Source: CAVRRZ01 sp963723745
GTDB lineage: Bacteria > Actinomycetota > Actinomycetes > Mycobacteriales > Geodermatophilaceae
Direction of reading: 5' to 3'
DNA length: 64,000 nt
NCBI GenBank assembly: GCA_963723745.1
Contig: CAVRRZ010000005.1
Location: 186,001-250,000, forward strand
The notes under the pieces are model-generated. The model did not search any database, was not told where the DNA came from, and was given only the letters and a program-made list of their open reading frames with translations. This document shows positions 56,163 to 64,000 of the stretch, one piece after another. The position numbers and the translations under genes are program-made. Position 1 is the stretch's first letter, and each line of letters begins with the position of its first letter.

Positions 56163-58010
56163 GTGGCTGACATCGACGTCGTTCTCGACGAGGCAGGACT
56201 CACGAACGAGCGCGTCCGTGACTACGTGCGGCACTGGGCCGGGGTCACCGGCGCCGAGCGCATCGAGGTGATCAACGCCTCCGACGACGCCCGCCTGGTC
56301 CAGGAGGCGCTCGACGCCGGCGAGCTGCAGCCGGCCGGCGAGGGCCGCTACTACTCCCGGAGCTACGTCAAGGACACCGCCCGCTCGGAGGAGCGGACCG
56401 TCGTCGCGACGAACGACCCCGCCGACAAGGGCATCTACAACAACTGGCGCCCCGCCTCGGAGATGCGGCCGCTGCTCGAGGAGCGCATGCGCGGCGCCTC
56501 GGCCGGCAAGACGATGTACGTCGTCCCCTACCTCATGGCGCCGCCCGGGTCGCCGCTGGAGGCCTACGCTGCCGGCGTCGAGCTCACCGACACCCGCACG
56601 GTCGTGCTGCACATGATCCGCATGGCCCGGGTCGGGGTCTCCTACATCAACGACCTCGCCGACCAGGACAGCTTCGTGCGCGCGGTGCACGTCACCGGGG
56701 ACCTGGAGAACCTCGGCCAGGGGACGCCGGACGACCAGCGCTACTTCGTGACCGTCGCGGACGAACGGACGATCCTGCACTTCGGCTCGTCCTACGGCGG
56801 CAACGCGCTGCTGGGCAAGATCGCCCACGGTCTGCGCCAGGCGACCTACGACGGCTGGGTGTCCGGCACGTTCCTCGCCGAGCAGTTCATGCTGCTCGGG
56901 ATCACCGACAACCAGACCGGCCGGACCTACCACATCTGCGGCGGCTTCCCGAGCGCGTCGGGCAAGACCAACCTCGCGATGATGCTGGCGCCCGACGCCC
57001 TCGGCGACCGCTACAAGGTCCACTTCTACGGTGACGACATCGCCTGGCTGCGCGTCGACCCGGAGGACGGCCGGGTCTACGCCATCAATCCCGAGTTCGG
57101 TGCCTTCGGCGTCGCCAAGGACACCAACGAGGTCACCAACCCGACCGCGGTGGAAGCCATCGCCGAGGGCACCGGCACGATCTTCACCAACGTCGCCTAC
57201 AACGAGCAGAGCCAGGACGTCTGGTGGGAGGGCAAGACGCCCGAGCCGCCGGCCGACGTGACCGGCTGGCGCGACTGGACCGGTGAGCTGATCAGCGAGC
57301 GGACGCCGGAGCAGAAGGACGCTCCGTGGGCACACCCGAACAGCCGGTTCACCACGACGCTGGCCAACGTGCCCAACATCGCCCCCGACTACGAGACCCC
57401 GCGCGGGGTGCCGGTCGACGCGATCATCTTCGGCGGCCGCACCCGCGACCGCGAGCCCCTGATCCGGGCGATCAGCGACCTGGCCGAGGGCGTGTACGAC
57501 GGGCTCACCCTGGGCGCCGAGGCGACGTTCGCTGCCGAGGGCACCGAGGGCGTGCTGCGCTACGACCCGATGTCGATGCGGCCGTTCATGGCCTACCCCG
57601 AGGGTGCCTACGCCGCGCACTGGCTCAAGGTCATCGGTGCGGCGACGGATCAGCCGATGTTCGCGCACGTCAACTGGTTCCAGCGCGACCCGGAGGACGG
57701 CTCCTTCCTGTGGCCGGGCTACCGCGACAACCTGCGGCCCCTGCTCTGGCTGGCGCGGCTCAAGCACGGTGAGGTCAGCGGCCGGCCGACGCCCGTCGGC
57801 ATCCTGCCGACCGAGGAGGAGCTCGAGCTCGAGGGCATCGACCTGCGCCCGGGCGACCTCGACACGCTGCTGACGATCGACGTCGAGCGCTGGCGGCAGG
57901 AGATGGCGAACCGGGAGAAGCACCTCGCCCAGTTCGACGGTCTGCCGGAGGAGATCTGGGCTGCCCACCGCCGGGTCGCGGCCGCGCTGGACGAGCACAC
58001 CGGCAACTGA
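56163..58010 (+). CDS. pckG: Phosphoenolpyruvate carboxykinase (GTP)
   Basis: In this 615-residue enzyme the P-loop/kinase-1 segment is ICGGFPSASGKTNLAMML with the reactive cysteine of GTP-type enzymes. It is followed by FYGDDIAWLRVDPEDGRVYAINPEFGAFGVAKD (kinase-2, metal site) and FGGRTRDREPLI. It converts oxaloacetate and GTP to phosphoenolpyruvate, the first step of gluconeogenesis. The start GTG 56163 is preceded by GGGGAG. The full length is conserved. A strong hairpin follows the stop. Confidence 0.95.
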   Translation: MADIDVVLDEAGLTNERVRDYVRHWAGVTGAERIEVINASDDARLVQEALDAGELQPAGEGRYYSRSYVKDTARSEERTVVATNDPADKGIYNNWRPASEMRPLLEERMRGASAGKTMYVVPYLMAPPGSPLEAYAAGVELTDTRTVVLHMIRMARVGVSYINDLADQDSFVRAVHVTGDLENLGQGTPDDQRYFVTVADERTILHFGSSYGGNALLGKIAHGLRQATYDGWVSGTFLAEQFMLLGITDNQTGRTYHICGGFPSASGKTNLAMMLAPDALGDRYKVHFYGDDIAWLRVDPEDGRVYAINPEFGAFGVAKDTNEVTNPTAVEAIAEGTGTIFTNVAYNEQSQDVWWEGKTPEPPADVTGWRDWTGELISERTPEQKDAPWAHPNSRFTTTLANVPNIAPDYETPRGVPVDAIIFGGRTRDREPLIRAISDLAEGVYDGLTLGAEATFAAEGTEGVLRYDPMSMRPFMAYPEGAYAAHWLKVIGAATDQPMFAHVNWFQRDPEDGSFLWPGYRDNLRPLLWLARLKHGEVSGRPTPVGILPTEEELELEGIDLRPGDLDTLLTIDVERWRQEMANREKHLAQFDGLPEEIWAAHRRVAAALDEHTGN

Positions 58011-58013
58011 GGG

Positions 58014-58061
58014 CCGGACGTGCCTCCCCGCCCTCCGTCGAGGGCTGGGAGGCGCGTCCGG
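58014..58061 (+). terminator. Long hairpin after pckG
   Basis: CCGGACGTGCCTCCC (58014-58028) pairs with GGGAGGCGCGTCCGG (58047-58061), with one G-U pair in 15. The loop contains a further six-pair stem (GCCCTC/GAGGGC). There is no T-run, as usual in this GC range. Confidence 0.8.
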
Positions 58062-58132
58062 GTTCACAGTCAGCGCCGGCCGAGCACCCCGCGGAGCCGG
58101 GTTCTGTCGTAGCGGGCTGCCACGATGGCCCC

Positions 58133-59680
58133 GTGTTCCTCGCCGACGTCGTCGCCGCATCGACGCAGGTCGCGGGTACGCGGTCGCGCACCGCGAAGGC
58201 CCGCGCCATCGCCGACCTGCTGCTCGCGGCAGGCCCGGACGAGGTCGAGCCGGTGACCGCGTGGCTCTCCGGTGAGCTGCTCCAGGGCAGGCTCGGGGTC
58301 GGCTGGCGGACCCTGCAGAACCTGGCGGAGCCACCGGCGGCCACCCCTGCCCTGACCGTGGCCGAGGTCGAGGGCACGCTCGCCGCGTTGTCCGCGACGA
58401 CGGGCGCCGGCTCGGGCGTACGACGCGAGCGCCTCCTGCGCGACCTCGTCGCGGCGGCGACCGCGGACGAGCAGCGTTTCCTGGTCCGGCTGCTCACCGG
58501 CGAGCTCCGGCAGGGCGCGCTCGAGGGCGTCGTGCTCGACGCGGTGGCGCTGGCCGCCGACGTGCCCGCCCCGGCGGTCCGGCGGGCGTTCATGCTCTCC
58601 GGCCGGCTGCCCGCCACCGCCGCCACCGCGCTGCGCGGAGGCCTGACGGCGCTGGAGGCGGTGGGCCTCGAGGTGGGCCGTCCGCTGCGGCCGATGCTGG
58701 CCTCGCCGGGCTCGTCGCTGGCTGCCGCCCTGGAGTCGCTCGGCAGCGACGTCACCGTGGAGTACAAGCTCGACGGCGCCCGCATCCAGGTCCACCGCAA
58801 CGGCCCCGACGTCCGGGTGTGGACGCGCAACCTGCGCGAGATCACCGACGGCGTCCCCGAGATCGTCGAGCGCGTCCGCTCCCTGCCCTGCCGCACCGCC
58901 GTGCTCGACGGCGAGACCCTCGCCCTGGACGACGACGGTCGCCCGCGCTCGTTCCAGGACACGATGAGCCGCTTCGGCACCGAGGTGCCCGGAGACCCGG
59001 CGGACGCCGCGGCCGGTGTGCTGCTCAGCCCGTTCTTCTTCGACCTGCTGCACCTCGACGGCGCGGATCTGCTCGACGAGCCGCTGCACGTCCGCCTCGA
59101 CGGCCTCGCCGGCCTGCTCGCCGCCGACGCGCACGCCCCGTTGCGGATGCCCGGCGTCCGGCGGCCGACGCCGGAACAGGCCGCCGAGGTGCTCGACCGC
59201 GCGTTGACGGCCGGCCACGAGGGGGTGGTGGTCAAGGCGCTCGGTGAGCCCTACGCCGCCGGCCGGCGTGGCAAGGCCTGGCAGAAGGTCAAGCCGGTGC
59301 ACACCTTCGACCTGGTGGTGCTCGGCGCGGAGTGGGGGTACGGACGGCGCTCCGGCACGCTGTCCAACATCCACCTGGGCGCCCGCGATCCCGACGGTGG
59401 CGAGCCGGTGATGGTCGGCAAGACGTTCAAGGGAATGACCGACGAGCTGCTCGCCTGGCAGACCCGGACCTTTCCGCAGCACGCTCGCGAGCAGCACCCG
59501 TGGGGCGTGCTGCTGCACCCCGAACTGGTCGTCGAGGTGGCCCTCGACGGGGCGCAGCGCAGCCCGCGCTACCCCGGCGGGGTGGCGCTCCGCTTCGCCC
59601 GCGTGATCAGGTACCGGCCGGACAAGACACCGGCGGAGGCCGACACCATCGACTCCGTGCGCGCACTTCTCCCCAGCTGA
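58133..59680 (+). CDS. ligB: ATP-dependent DNA ligase (LigB type)
   Basis: In this 515-residue protein the N-terminal helical DNA-binding domain (about 1-190) is followed by the adenylation domain with the active-site motif VEYKLDGARIQVHR (Lys in KxDGxR) around residue 207 and DGETLALDDDGRPRSFQ. Motifs IIIa-V follow (FFFDLLHLDGADL, HEGVVVKALGEPY, KAWQKVKPVHTFDLVV). The OB domain ends FARVIRYRPDKTPAEAD. This layout matches mycobacterial LigB, a nick-sealing ligase additional to the NAD-dependent LigA. The start GTG 58133 begins FLADVVAAS. A palindrome CCGGCGCCGG lies in the 12-bp gap to the convergent next gene. Confidence 0.93.
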   Translation: MFLADVVAASTQVAGTRSRTAKARAIADLLLAAGPDEVEPVTAWLSGELLQGRLGVGWRTLQNLAEPPAATPALTVAEVEGTLAALSATTGAGSGVRRERLLRDLVAAATADEQRFLVRLLTGELRQGALEGVVLDAVALAADVPAPAVRRAFMLSGRLPATAATALRGGLTALEAVGLEVGRPLRPMLASPGSSLAAALESLGSDVTVEYKLDGARIQVHRNGPDVRVWTRNLREITDGVPEIVERVRSLPCRTAVLDGETLALDDDGRPRSFQDTMSRFGTEVPGDPADAAAGVLLSPFFFDLLHLDGADLLDEPLHVRLDGLAGLLAADAHAPLRMPGVRRPTPEQAAEVLDRALTAGHEGVVVKALGEPYAAGRRGKAWQKVKPVHTFDLVVLGAEWGYGRRSGTLSNIHLGARDPDGGEPVMVGKTFKGMTDELLAWQTRTFPQHAREQHPWGVLLHPELVVEVALDGAQRSPRYPGGVALRFARVIRYRPDKTPAEADTIDSVRALLPS

Positions 59681-59692
59681 GCCGGCGCCGGG

Positions 59693-60721
59693 TCAGGCCC
59701 CGGCCACCCTGGGCGCGACCTCGGTGCCGAGCAGCTCGATGCCGCGCAGGAGGTCCTCGTGCGCGAGGCGCGGGTTGGTCATCTGCAGCGCCACCCGCTC
59801 CACCCCGCCCAGCTGCTCGGACACCCGGATCAGCTTGCGTACCACGGTGTCGGGATCGCCCATGAAGAACGCCCCGTCCGGACCGCTCGTGGCGTCGAAC
59901 TGGGCCCGTGTCGGCGGGGCGAAGCCCCGCTCGCGGGAGACCGTGCTGAACAGCTCGTGCCAACCGGGGTAGATCGTGTCGGCGGCGGCCTGCGTGCTCT
60001 CGGCCACGAAACCGAACACGTGCAGACCCACCCGCAACGCCTCCGGTGGGTGGCCGGCCTCCGCCCCCGCCCGCCGGTACAGGTCCACCAGCGGCGCGAA
60101 CCGGCGGGGTTCGCCGCCGATGATGGCCACCATCAGCGGCAGACCCAGCAGCCCGGCGCGGACGAAGGACTCGGGCGTGCCGCCGACCCCCACCCACACC
60201 GGCAGCGGGTCCTGCAGCGGTCGCGGGTAGACGCCCTGGCCGGTGAGCGCGGGACGGTGCCGGCCGGACCAGGAGACGTGCGAGGAGTCGCGCAGGCGCA
60301 GGAGCAGGTCCAGCTTCTCCTCGAACAGCGTGTCGTAGTCCTCCAGGGCCAGACCGAAGAGCGGGAACGCCTCGATGAACGAACCCCGGCCGACGATCAG
60401 GTCGACCCGGCCCCGCGAGATCAGGTCCAGCGTGGCGAACTGCTGGAACACCCGCACCGGGTCGGCGGCGCTGAGCACGGTCACCGCACTGCCGAGCCGG
60501 ATGCGCGAGGTGAGCGCCGCGGCCGCGCCCAGGATGACCGGCGGCGCCGAGTCGTAGTACTCCTCGCGGTGGTGCTCGCCGATGCCGAACGAGTACAGGC
60601 CGACCTCGTCGGCGCGGGTGATCTCCTCGAGCAGGTGCGCCATCCGTTCCTCGGGGCCGATCCGCCGATCCGTTCGCGGATCGGTCACCGCCGAGACGAA
60701 GCTGTCGACGCCGATATGCAT
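59693..60721 (-). CDS. Luciferase-like (LLM class) flavin-dependent oxidoreductase
   Basis: This 342-residue TIM-barrel oxidoreductase has the family pattern GIGEHHREEYYDSAPPVILGAAAALTSRIRLGSAVTVLS, DLISRGRVDLIVGRGSF and PVWVGVGGTPESF. It uses reduced FMN or F420; the sequence does not decide which. The start ATG 60721 begins MHIGVDSFVSAV. It stands alone between two plus-strand genes. The substrate is unknown. Confidence 0.88.
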   Translation of the reverse strand: MHIGVDSFVSAVTDPRTDRRIGPEERMAHLLEEITRADEVGLYSFGIGEHHREEYYDSAPPVILGAAAALTSRIRLGSAVTVLSAADPVRVFQQFATLDLISRGRVDLIVGRGSFIEAFPLFGLALEDYDTLFEEKLDLLLRLRDSSHVSWSGRHRPALTGQGVYPRPLQDPLPVWVGVGGTPESFVRAGLLGLPLMVAIIGGEPRRFAPLVDLYRRAGAEAGHPPEALRVGLHVFGFVAESTQAAADTIYPGWHELFSTVSRERGFAPPTRAQFDATSGPDGAFFMGDPDTVVRKLIRVSEQLGGVERVALQMTNPRLAHEDLLRGIELLGTEVAPRVAGA

Positions 60722-60822
60722 GAGAACCGGTCCTTCCCGAGCGGCCGGGCGCCGCGCCCGGCCAGTCAACCAACCGGCCGGCGCCCCTACTCCCGCAGGG
60801 CGCACCGGCGTAGCGTCGCCGC

Positions 60823-63504
60823 GTGGCGCTACCCGCGGGGACCGTCACCTTCTGGATGACGGACATCGAGGGCTCGACCCGGCTGCTCACCGAACTCGGC
60901 GAGGAGTACCGCACCCTGCTGCGCGGCCACCATGCGGTCGTGCGGGCGGAGGTCGCCCGCAACGCCGGCGTCGAGATCTCCACCGAGGGCGACTCCTTCT
61001 TCTGCGTCTTCCGCTCCGCGGTCGACGCCGTCCGCGCCGCCGCCGGCGTGCAGCGCTGCCTGGCCGTGCAGCCCTGGCCCCGCGCAGCCACCGTGCGGGT
61101 CCGCATCGGCCTGCACACCGGCGAAGGCGCGGTCGACGGCGAGGGCTACGTCGGCATGGACGTGCACCGCGTGGCCAGGGTCTGCGCCGCCGGCCACGGC
61201 GGTCAGGTCCTGCTCACCGCCGCCACCCACGCCCTGCTGGAGGGTCACTGGCCCGACGGCCTGAGCGCCCTGCCGCTGGGCGCCCACCACCTCAAGGACC
61301 TGCCGGCGGCCGAGGTGCTCTACCAGCTCGCAGGCGACGGGATGGCGACGCGCTTCCCTCCGCTGCGCAGCCTCGAGACCCCGGAGTACGACCTCCCGGC
61401 GCCGATCACCCCGATCTTCGGCCGGAACCGTGACGCGGCCCGGGTGGTCGAGCTGCTGGCCGATCACCGGCTGGTCACCCTCACCGGACCGGGCGGCATG
61501 GGCAAGACCCGGATGGCGCTGCACCTGGCCGCACAGCTGCGCCCGACCTTCCCGGACGGCGTGGTGTTCGTGCCGCTGGCCGAGATCCGTGACGCCGAGC
61601 TCGTGCCCGACGAGATCGCGCGCGCCCTGGGCCTGCCGCCCGCGTCGTTCGCCGGCCACGACGGCGTTGCCCGGCTCGCGGCCCACCTGCGCGGTCGGCG
61701 GATGCTGCTGGTCCTCGACAACATCGAGCAGCTCGACGGGGGCCCCGACGTCATCTGCGACCTCCTCCACGCCGCCGCCGGTCCCAGCGTGCTGGCGACC
61801 TCGCGCGGACCGCTGCACCTGCGCGAGGAGCAGCAGTACCCACTGCTGCCGCTGACCACCGAATCGGCCGTGGCCCAGTTCACCGAGCGGGCCCGCGCGG
61901 TGCGTCCCGACCTGCGGCTCGGGGAGCGGGAACTGCAGGCTGTCACCCGGATCGTGGGCGGCGTCGGCGCGCTGCCCCTGGCGGTGGAACTGGCCGCCGC
62001 GCGCGTGCGCACGCTGAGCCCGCCGCAGATCGCCGACCGCCTCGACCGCCAGCTCGGCCTGCTCAGCGGCGGACCGCGCGACCTCCCGCGCCGTCAGCAG
62101 ACGGTGCGCAGCACCCTGCTGTGGAGCTACGACCTGCTCGACGACGAGGCGCGCCGGGCCTTCGCCGCGTTCGCAGCGCTCCCGGGCGGCGCGACCCTGG
62201 AGGCGCTCGAGGACCTGCTGCCCGGCCTGGATCAGCTGACGGCGCTGGAGGCGCTGGCCGACCAGGGCCTGGTCCGGAACGGCCGACCGGAGGAGGCAGG
62301 CAGGTTCACGATGCTGCCGGTGGTCCGCGAGTTCGCCGCTGAGTGCCTGACCGCCGACGGCGACGACGAGACCGTTCGGCGGCGTGCCGCCGAACGCATC
62401 GCCGAGCTGGTCGCGACGGCGGGCCCGCGGCTCGTGACCGACGAGCGGTCGAACTGGCTCGACCGGCTTCAGGCCGAGCACGACAACCTGCGTGCCGCCC
62501 TCGCCTGGGCCACCGAGCACGCGCCGGTCATGGCCGCGGCGATCGCCGGGCATGCCTGGCGGTTCTGGCAGATGCGCGGCTACCTGCGCGAGGCGCGCGC
62601 CGCCTTCGCCGCGATCGGCCGGCGGCTGCCGGACGACGAGCTCTGGGCGCGCTACGAGGTGTTCACCGCACTCGGCGGGGTCGCGTACTGGCAGCGCGAC
62701 CTGGCGGCCGGCGAGGACGCGTACGCGCAGGCCGTAGAGGTCGCCGAACGGCTCGACGATCCCCGGGCCCTGGCCGAGGCGCTCTACAACCTCGCCTTCC
62801 CGGTGTGGCAGCAGCAGAACCTGGAGGAGGCCAAGCGGCTGGCCGACCGCAGCCACGAGCTGTTCGCCCGCCTCGGCGACGACGACGGGCGCGCCCGGGT
62901 GCTGTGGCTGCACGGCGTGCTCGCCGTGCTGACCCGCGATCTGGAGGCGGCCGAGGGCCTGCTCACCGAGTCCGTGCGCCGGCACCGGGCCGGCACGGAC
63001 GCCTTCCAGCTCGGCTGGTCGCTGCGGATGCTCGGCCGGACCTACCTGCTCCAGGGCCGGGCCGAGGAGGCGCGGACCGTGCTGGAGGAGAGCCTGGCAA
63101 CTTTCGCTCCGGCCGGCGACGTCTCGGCGGTCGTCCTGCACCTGTCGGACTTCGCGATGCTGGCCATGCTCGAGGGGGACGTCGAACGGGAGGTCCGGCT
63201 CGTCGGCGCCGTCCGGCGGCTGCAGGCCCTGACCGGCACCGATCTGGTGGACCACCCCATCAACGAGGTGCCCCGCCTCGCCGAGACCCTCGCCGAGCTC
63301 GGACCTGTCGGCGACCGGCTGCTCGCCGAGGGCGCCGCGATGACCGACGAGGAGATCGTGCGTTACGCCCTGGAGCCTGCGGCCCCGCGGGCCCGGCCCG
63401 ATCCGCCGTCGTCCGCCGTGCCCAGCCCCCGGACCGGGACGCACCGACGCACGTCCGCCGGCACCGCATCCGCCGGCACCGGGGGGCGCGGCTCCCGGGC
63501 GTAG
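60823..63504 (+). CDS. Class III adenylate/guanylate cyclase fused to an NB-ARC-type ATPase and TPR-like region
   Basis: The protein has 893 residues. Residues 1-165 are a cyclase homology domain with both metal aspartates (WMTDIEGSTR, D14; STEGDSFF, D57), VRIGLHTGEG and GMDVHRVARVCAAGHGGQVLL (the usual Asn replaced by His, the transition-state Arg kept). From 195 a STAND ATPase follows: P-loop LTGPGGMGKTR (220-230), Walker B LLVLDNIEQLD and GALPLAVELAAARV. After about residue 550, helical repeats (YNLAFPVWQQQNLEEAKRLADRSHELFARLG) look like TPRs. A disordered Pro/Arg/Thr tail ends it. It should sense a signal and make cyclic nucleotide. The start GTG 60823 begins the cyclase domain. Confidence 0.88.
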   Translation: MALPAGTVTFWMTDIEGSTRLLTELGEEYRTLLRGHHAVVRAEVARNAGVEISTEGDSFFCVFRSAVDAVRAAAGVQRCLAVQPWPRAATVRVRIGLHTGEGAVDGEGYVGMDVHRVARVCAAGHGGQVLLTAATHALLEGHWPDGLSALPLGAHHLKDLPAAEVLYQLAGDGMATRFPPLRSLETPEYDLPAPITPIFGRNRDAARVVELLADHRLVTLTGPGGMGKTRMALHLAAQLRPTFPDGVVFVPLAEIRDAELVPDEIARALGLPPASFAGHDGVARLAAHLRGRRMLLVLDNIEQLDGGPDVICDLLHAAAGPSVLATSRGPLHLREEQQYPLLPLTTESAVAQFTERARAVRPDLRLGERELQAVTRIVGGVGALPLAVELAAARVRTLSPPQIADRLDRQLGLLSGGPRDLPRRQQTVRSTLLWSYDLLDDEARRAFAAFAALPGGATLEALEDLLPGLDQLTALEALADQGLVRNGRPEEAGRFTMLPVVREFAAECLTADGDDETVRRRAAERIAELVATAGPRLVTDERSNWLDRLQAEHDNLRAALAWATEHAPVMAAAIAGHAWRFWQMRGYLREARAAFAAIGRRLPDDELWARYEVFTALGGVAYWQRDLAAGEDAYAQAVEVAERLDDPRALAEALYNLAFPVWQQQNLEEAKRLADRSHELFARLGDDDGRARVLWLHGVLAVLTRDLEAAEGLLTESVRRHRAGTDAFQLGWSLRMLGRTYLLQGRAEEARTVLEESLATFAPAGDVSAVVLHLSDFAMLAMLEGDVEREVRLVGAVRRLQALTGTDLVDHPINEVPRLAETLAELGPVGDRLLAEGAAMTDEEIVRYALEPAAPRARPDPPSSAVPSPRTGTHRRTSAGTASAGTGGRGSRA

Positions 63505-63597
63505 CCGGAGGCCGCGTGTCGTGACGGACGCGCCGAACTGTCGCTGCTCAGGGGCTTCCCCGCACCCGTCGTTCCGTGATCGACTGCAGGTCACCGC

Positions 63598-63613
63598 CGT
63601 GACGGCGATCACA
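63598..63613 (+). promoter_or_regulatory. CRP/GlxR-like binding site candidate
   Basis: CGTGACGGCGATCACA contains GTGA-N6-TCAC, the core of the actinobacterial cAMP-receptor-protein box (TGTGA-N6-TCACA) with one outer base different. It lies 20 bp before the next gene start and just after a cyclase gene. A second, overlapping nested palindrome (GTGATC...GATCAC, 63576-63612) surrounds it. Confidence 0.45.
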
Positions 63614-63633
63614 TCAGCGAGTCGGGGGCACCG

Positions 63634-63873
63634 ATGTCACTGGAACAGGACGTGGCTGTGGCGCGAGCCGCGGTCGAAGACCTCGAACGGGCCGTGGCCC
63701 GGATGACCGGTCACTACCGGGAGAGCGTCGACTCGCGGCGGCTCAAGATGGACGTCGGCCGGATCCGCGACGACATCGACCTGCTCGTGGGCGGCCCCCC
63801 GGCGGCCGCCCGCGAGCAGCAGTTCACCAGCGCCATCTACGACGACGGCTACGACGCCCCCGGTACCCCGTGA
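63634..63873 (+). CDS. Small coiled-coil-like protein of unknown function (79 residues)
   Basis: The frame starts at ATG 63634 with GGGGG upstream and encodes MSLEQDVAVARAAVEDLERAV followed by a charged helix (RESVDSRRLKMDVGRIRDDIDLLVGG) and an acidic/aromatic tail. Helical heptad-like spacing suggests a short coiled coil. The stop overlaps the GTG of the following gene (GTGA), so they are co-translated. I do not recognise a family. Confidence 0.65.
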   Translation: MSLEQDVAVARAAVEDLERAVARMTGHYRESVDSRRLKMDVGRIRDDIDLLVGGPPAAAREQQFTSAIYDDGYDAPGTP

Positions 63874-64000
63874 CAGCCACCGCCCCACGGAGGACCGGGG
63901 CGGTCACGCCCGGTCGCGGGAACGGGGAGCACCCGCCCCGTCGCGCGGCGATCGCCGAGCGCACGCTGCGCACCGACCGGTGGTGGCTGCAGCCACTGAT
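63870..64000 (+). CDS. Start of a probable membrane protein, cut by the window edge
   Basis: The 43 visible codons begin at GTG 63870 and end ERTLRTDRWWLQPL at the edge. This is the N-terminus typical of a family of actinobacterial membrane proteins encoded next to succinate dehydrogenase/fumarate reductase genes, which I recall by pattern only. The overlap with the upstream small gene and the CRP-like box ahead of both would fit a respiratory operon. Confidence 0.5.
   Translation, partial: MTATAPRRTGAVTPGRGNGEHPPRRAAIAERTLRTDRWWLQPL

Noticed and set aside
60829..63612. 927-codon minus-strand open frame opposite the cyclase/ATPase gene
   Set aside because: His/Arg/Gly-rich shadow; the plus strand carries cyclase and P-loop motifs.

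Overview
The window is GC-rich throughout, uses many GTG starts, and packs genes tightly with ATGA/GTGA stop-start overlaps. It carries a perfect actinobacterial-type LexA box, a DUF222-HNH nuclease, a mycothiol-type DinB protein, GTP-dependent PEP carboxykinase and a GerW-like protein. Together these point to a high-GC actinobacterium, most likely Geodermatophilaceae (Blastococcus, Geodermatophilus or Modestobacter). The family assignment is inference from gene content; no rRNA or tRNA gene is visible.

Layout. 1-10.4 kb, mostly minus strand: the start of an unknown gene, a ZIP-like membrane protein, two IS481-type insertion sequences set head to tail on three copies of one 6-bp target (TCTAGA), an aldo/keto reductase whose stop codon lies in that target, a glycogen-debranching-type glucosidase coupled to an SCP2-like protein, a TPP enzyme coupled to a cyclase-family hydrolase, and a DinB/mycothiol-type protein. 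10.8-17.2 kb: an ABC exporter (ATPase frameshifted, large FtsX permease), PPK2, and an actin-like (MreB-type) protein fused in frame to an RDD membrane domain.

17.36-26.4 kb is the most interesting part: nine same-strand, mostly overlapping genes. They encode two methyltransferases, a CDP-alcohol phosphotransferase fused to an alkaline-phosphatase-superfamily domain, a BchC-like dehydrogenase, a divergent 6-pyruvoyltetrahydropterin synthase, a GT4 glycosyltransferase, a UPF0104 membrane protein, a stand-alone RibD-type reductase and GTP cyclohydrolase II. Read as a pathway, it would start from GTP, make a ribitylamino-pyrimidine or pterin-like compound, decorate it with sugar, phosphoalcohol and methyl groups, and place it in or across the membrane. 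I know of no described product. A 15-bp-arm hairpin ends the unit.

26.5-41.6 kb is ordinary metabolism and housekeeping: alcohol dehydrogenase, NRDE protein, two patatins, GerW-like protein (with a 25-bp duplication of its start region), a frameshifted acyl-CoA dehydrogenase, Snf2 helicase, acyltransferase, FAD/Fe-S oxidoreductase and SelO. 41.6-46.6 kb looks accessory: small genes of unknown function in mixed orientation, separated by a recurring GTGTCC/GGGACA motif, then a LexA-controlled DUF222-HNH nuclease. 46.65-52.2 kb is a single-chain acyl-CoA carboxylase (biotin carboxylase-BCCP-carboxyltransferase) whose central third carries about 13 single-base frame changes. 52.3-64 kb holds a TauE/SafE permease, an exonuclease-less PolA-like polymerase, a MetE-like methyltransferase, PEP carboxykinase, an ATP-dependent DNA ligase, a luciferase-like oxidoreductase, a class III cyclase-ATPase-TPR regulator, a CRP-like box and the start of a probable membrane protein.

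Single-base frameshifts occur in four genes (ABC ATPase, acyl-CoA dehydrogenase, the 42.1-kb small gene and the carboxylase). Most are +1 at short G/C runs, so assembly error is as likely as gene decay.
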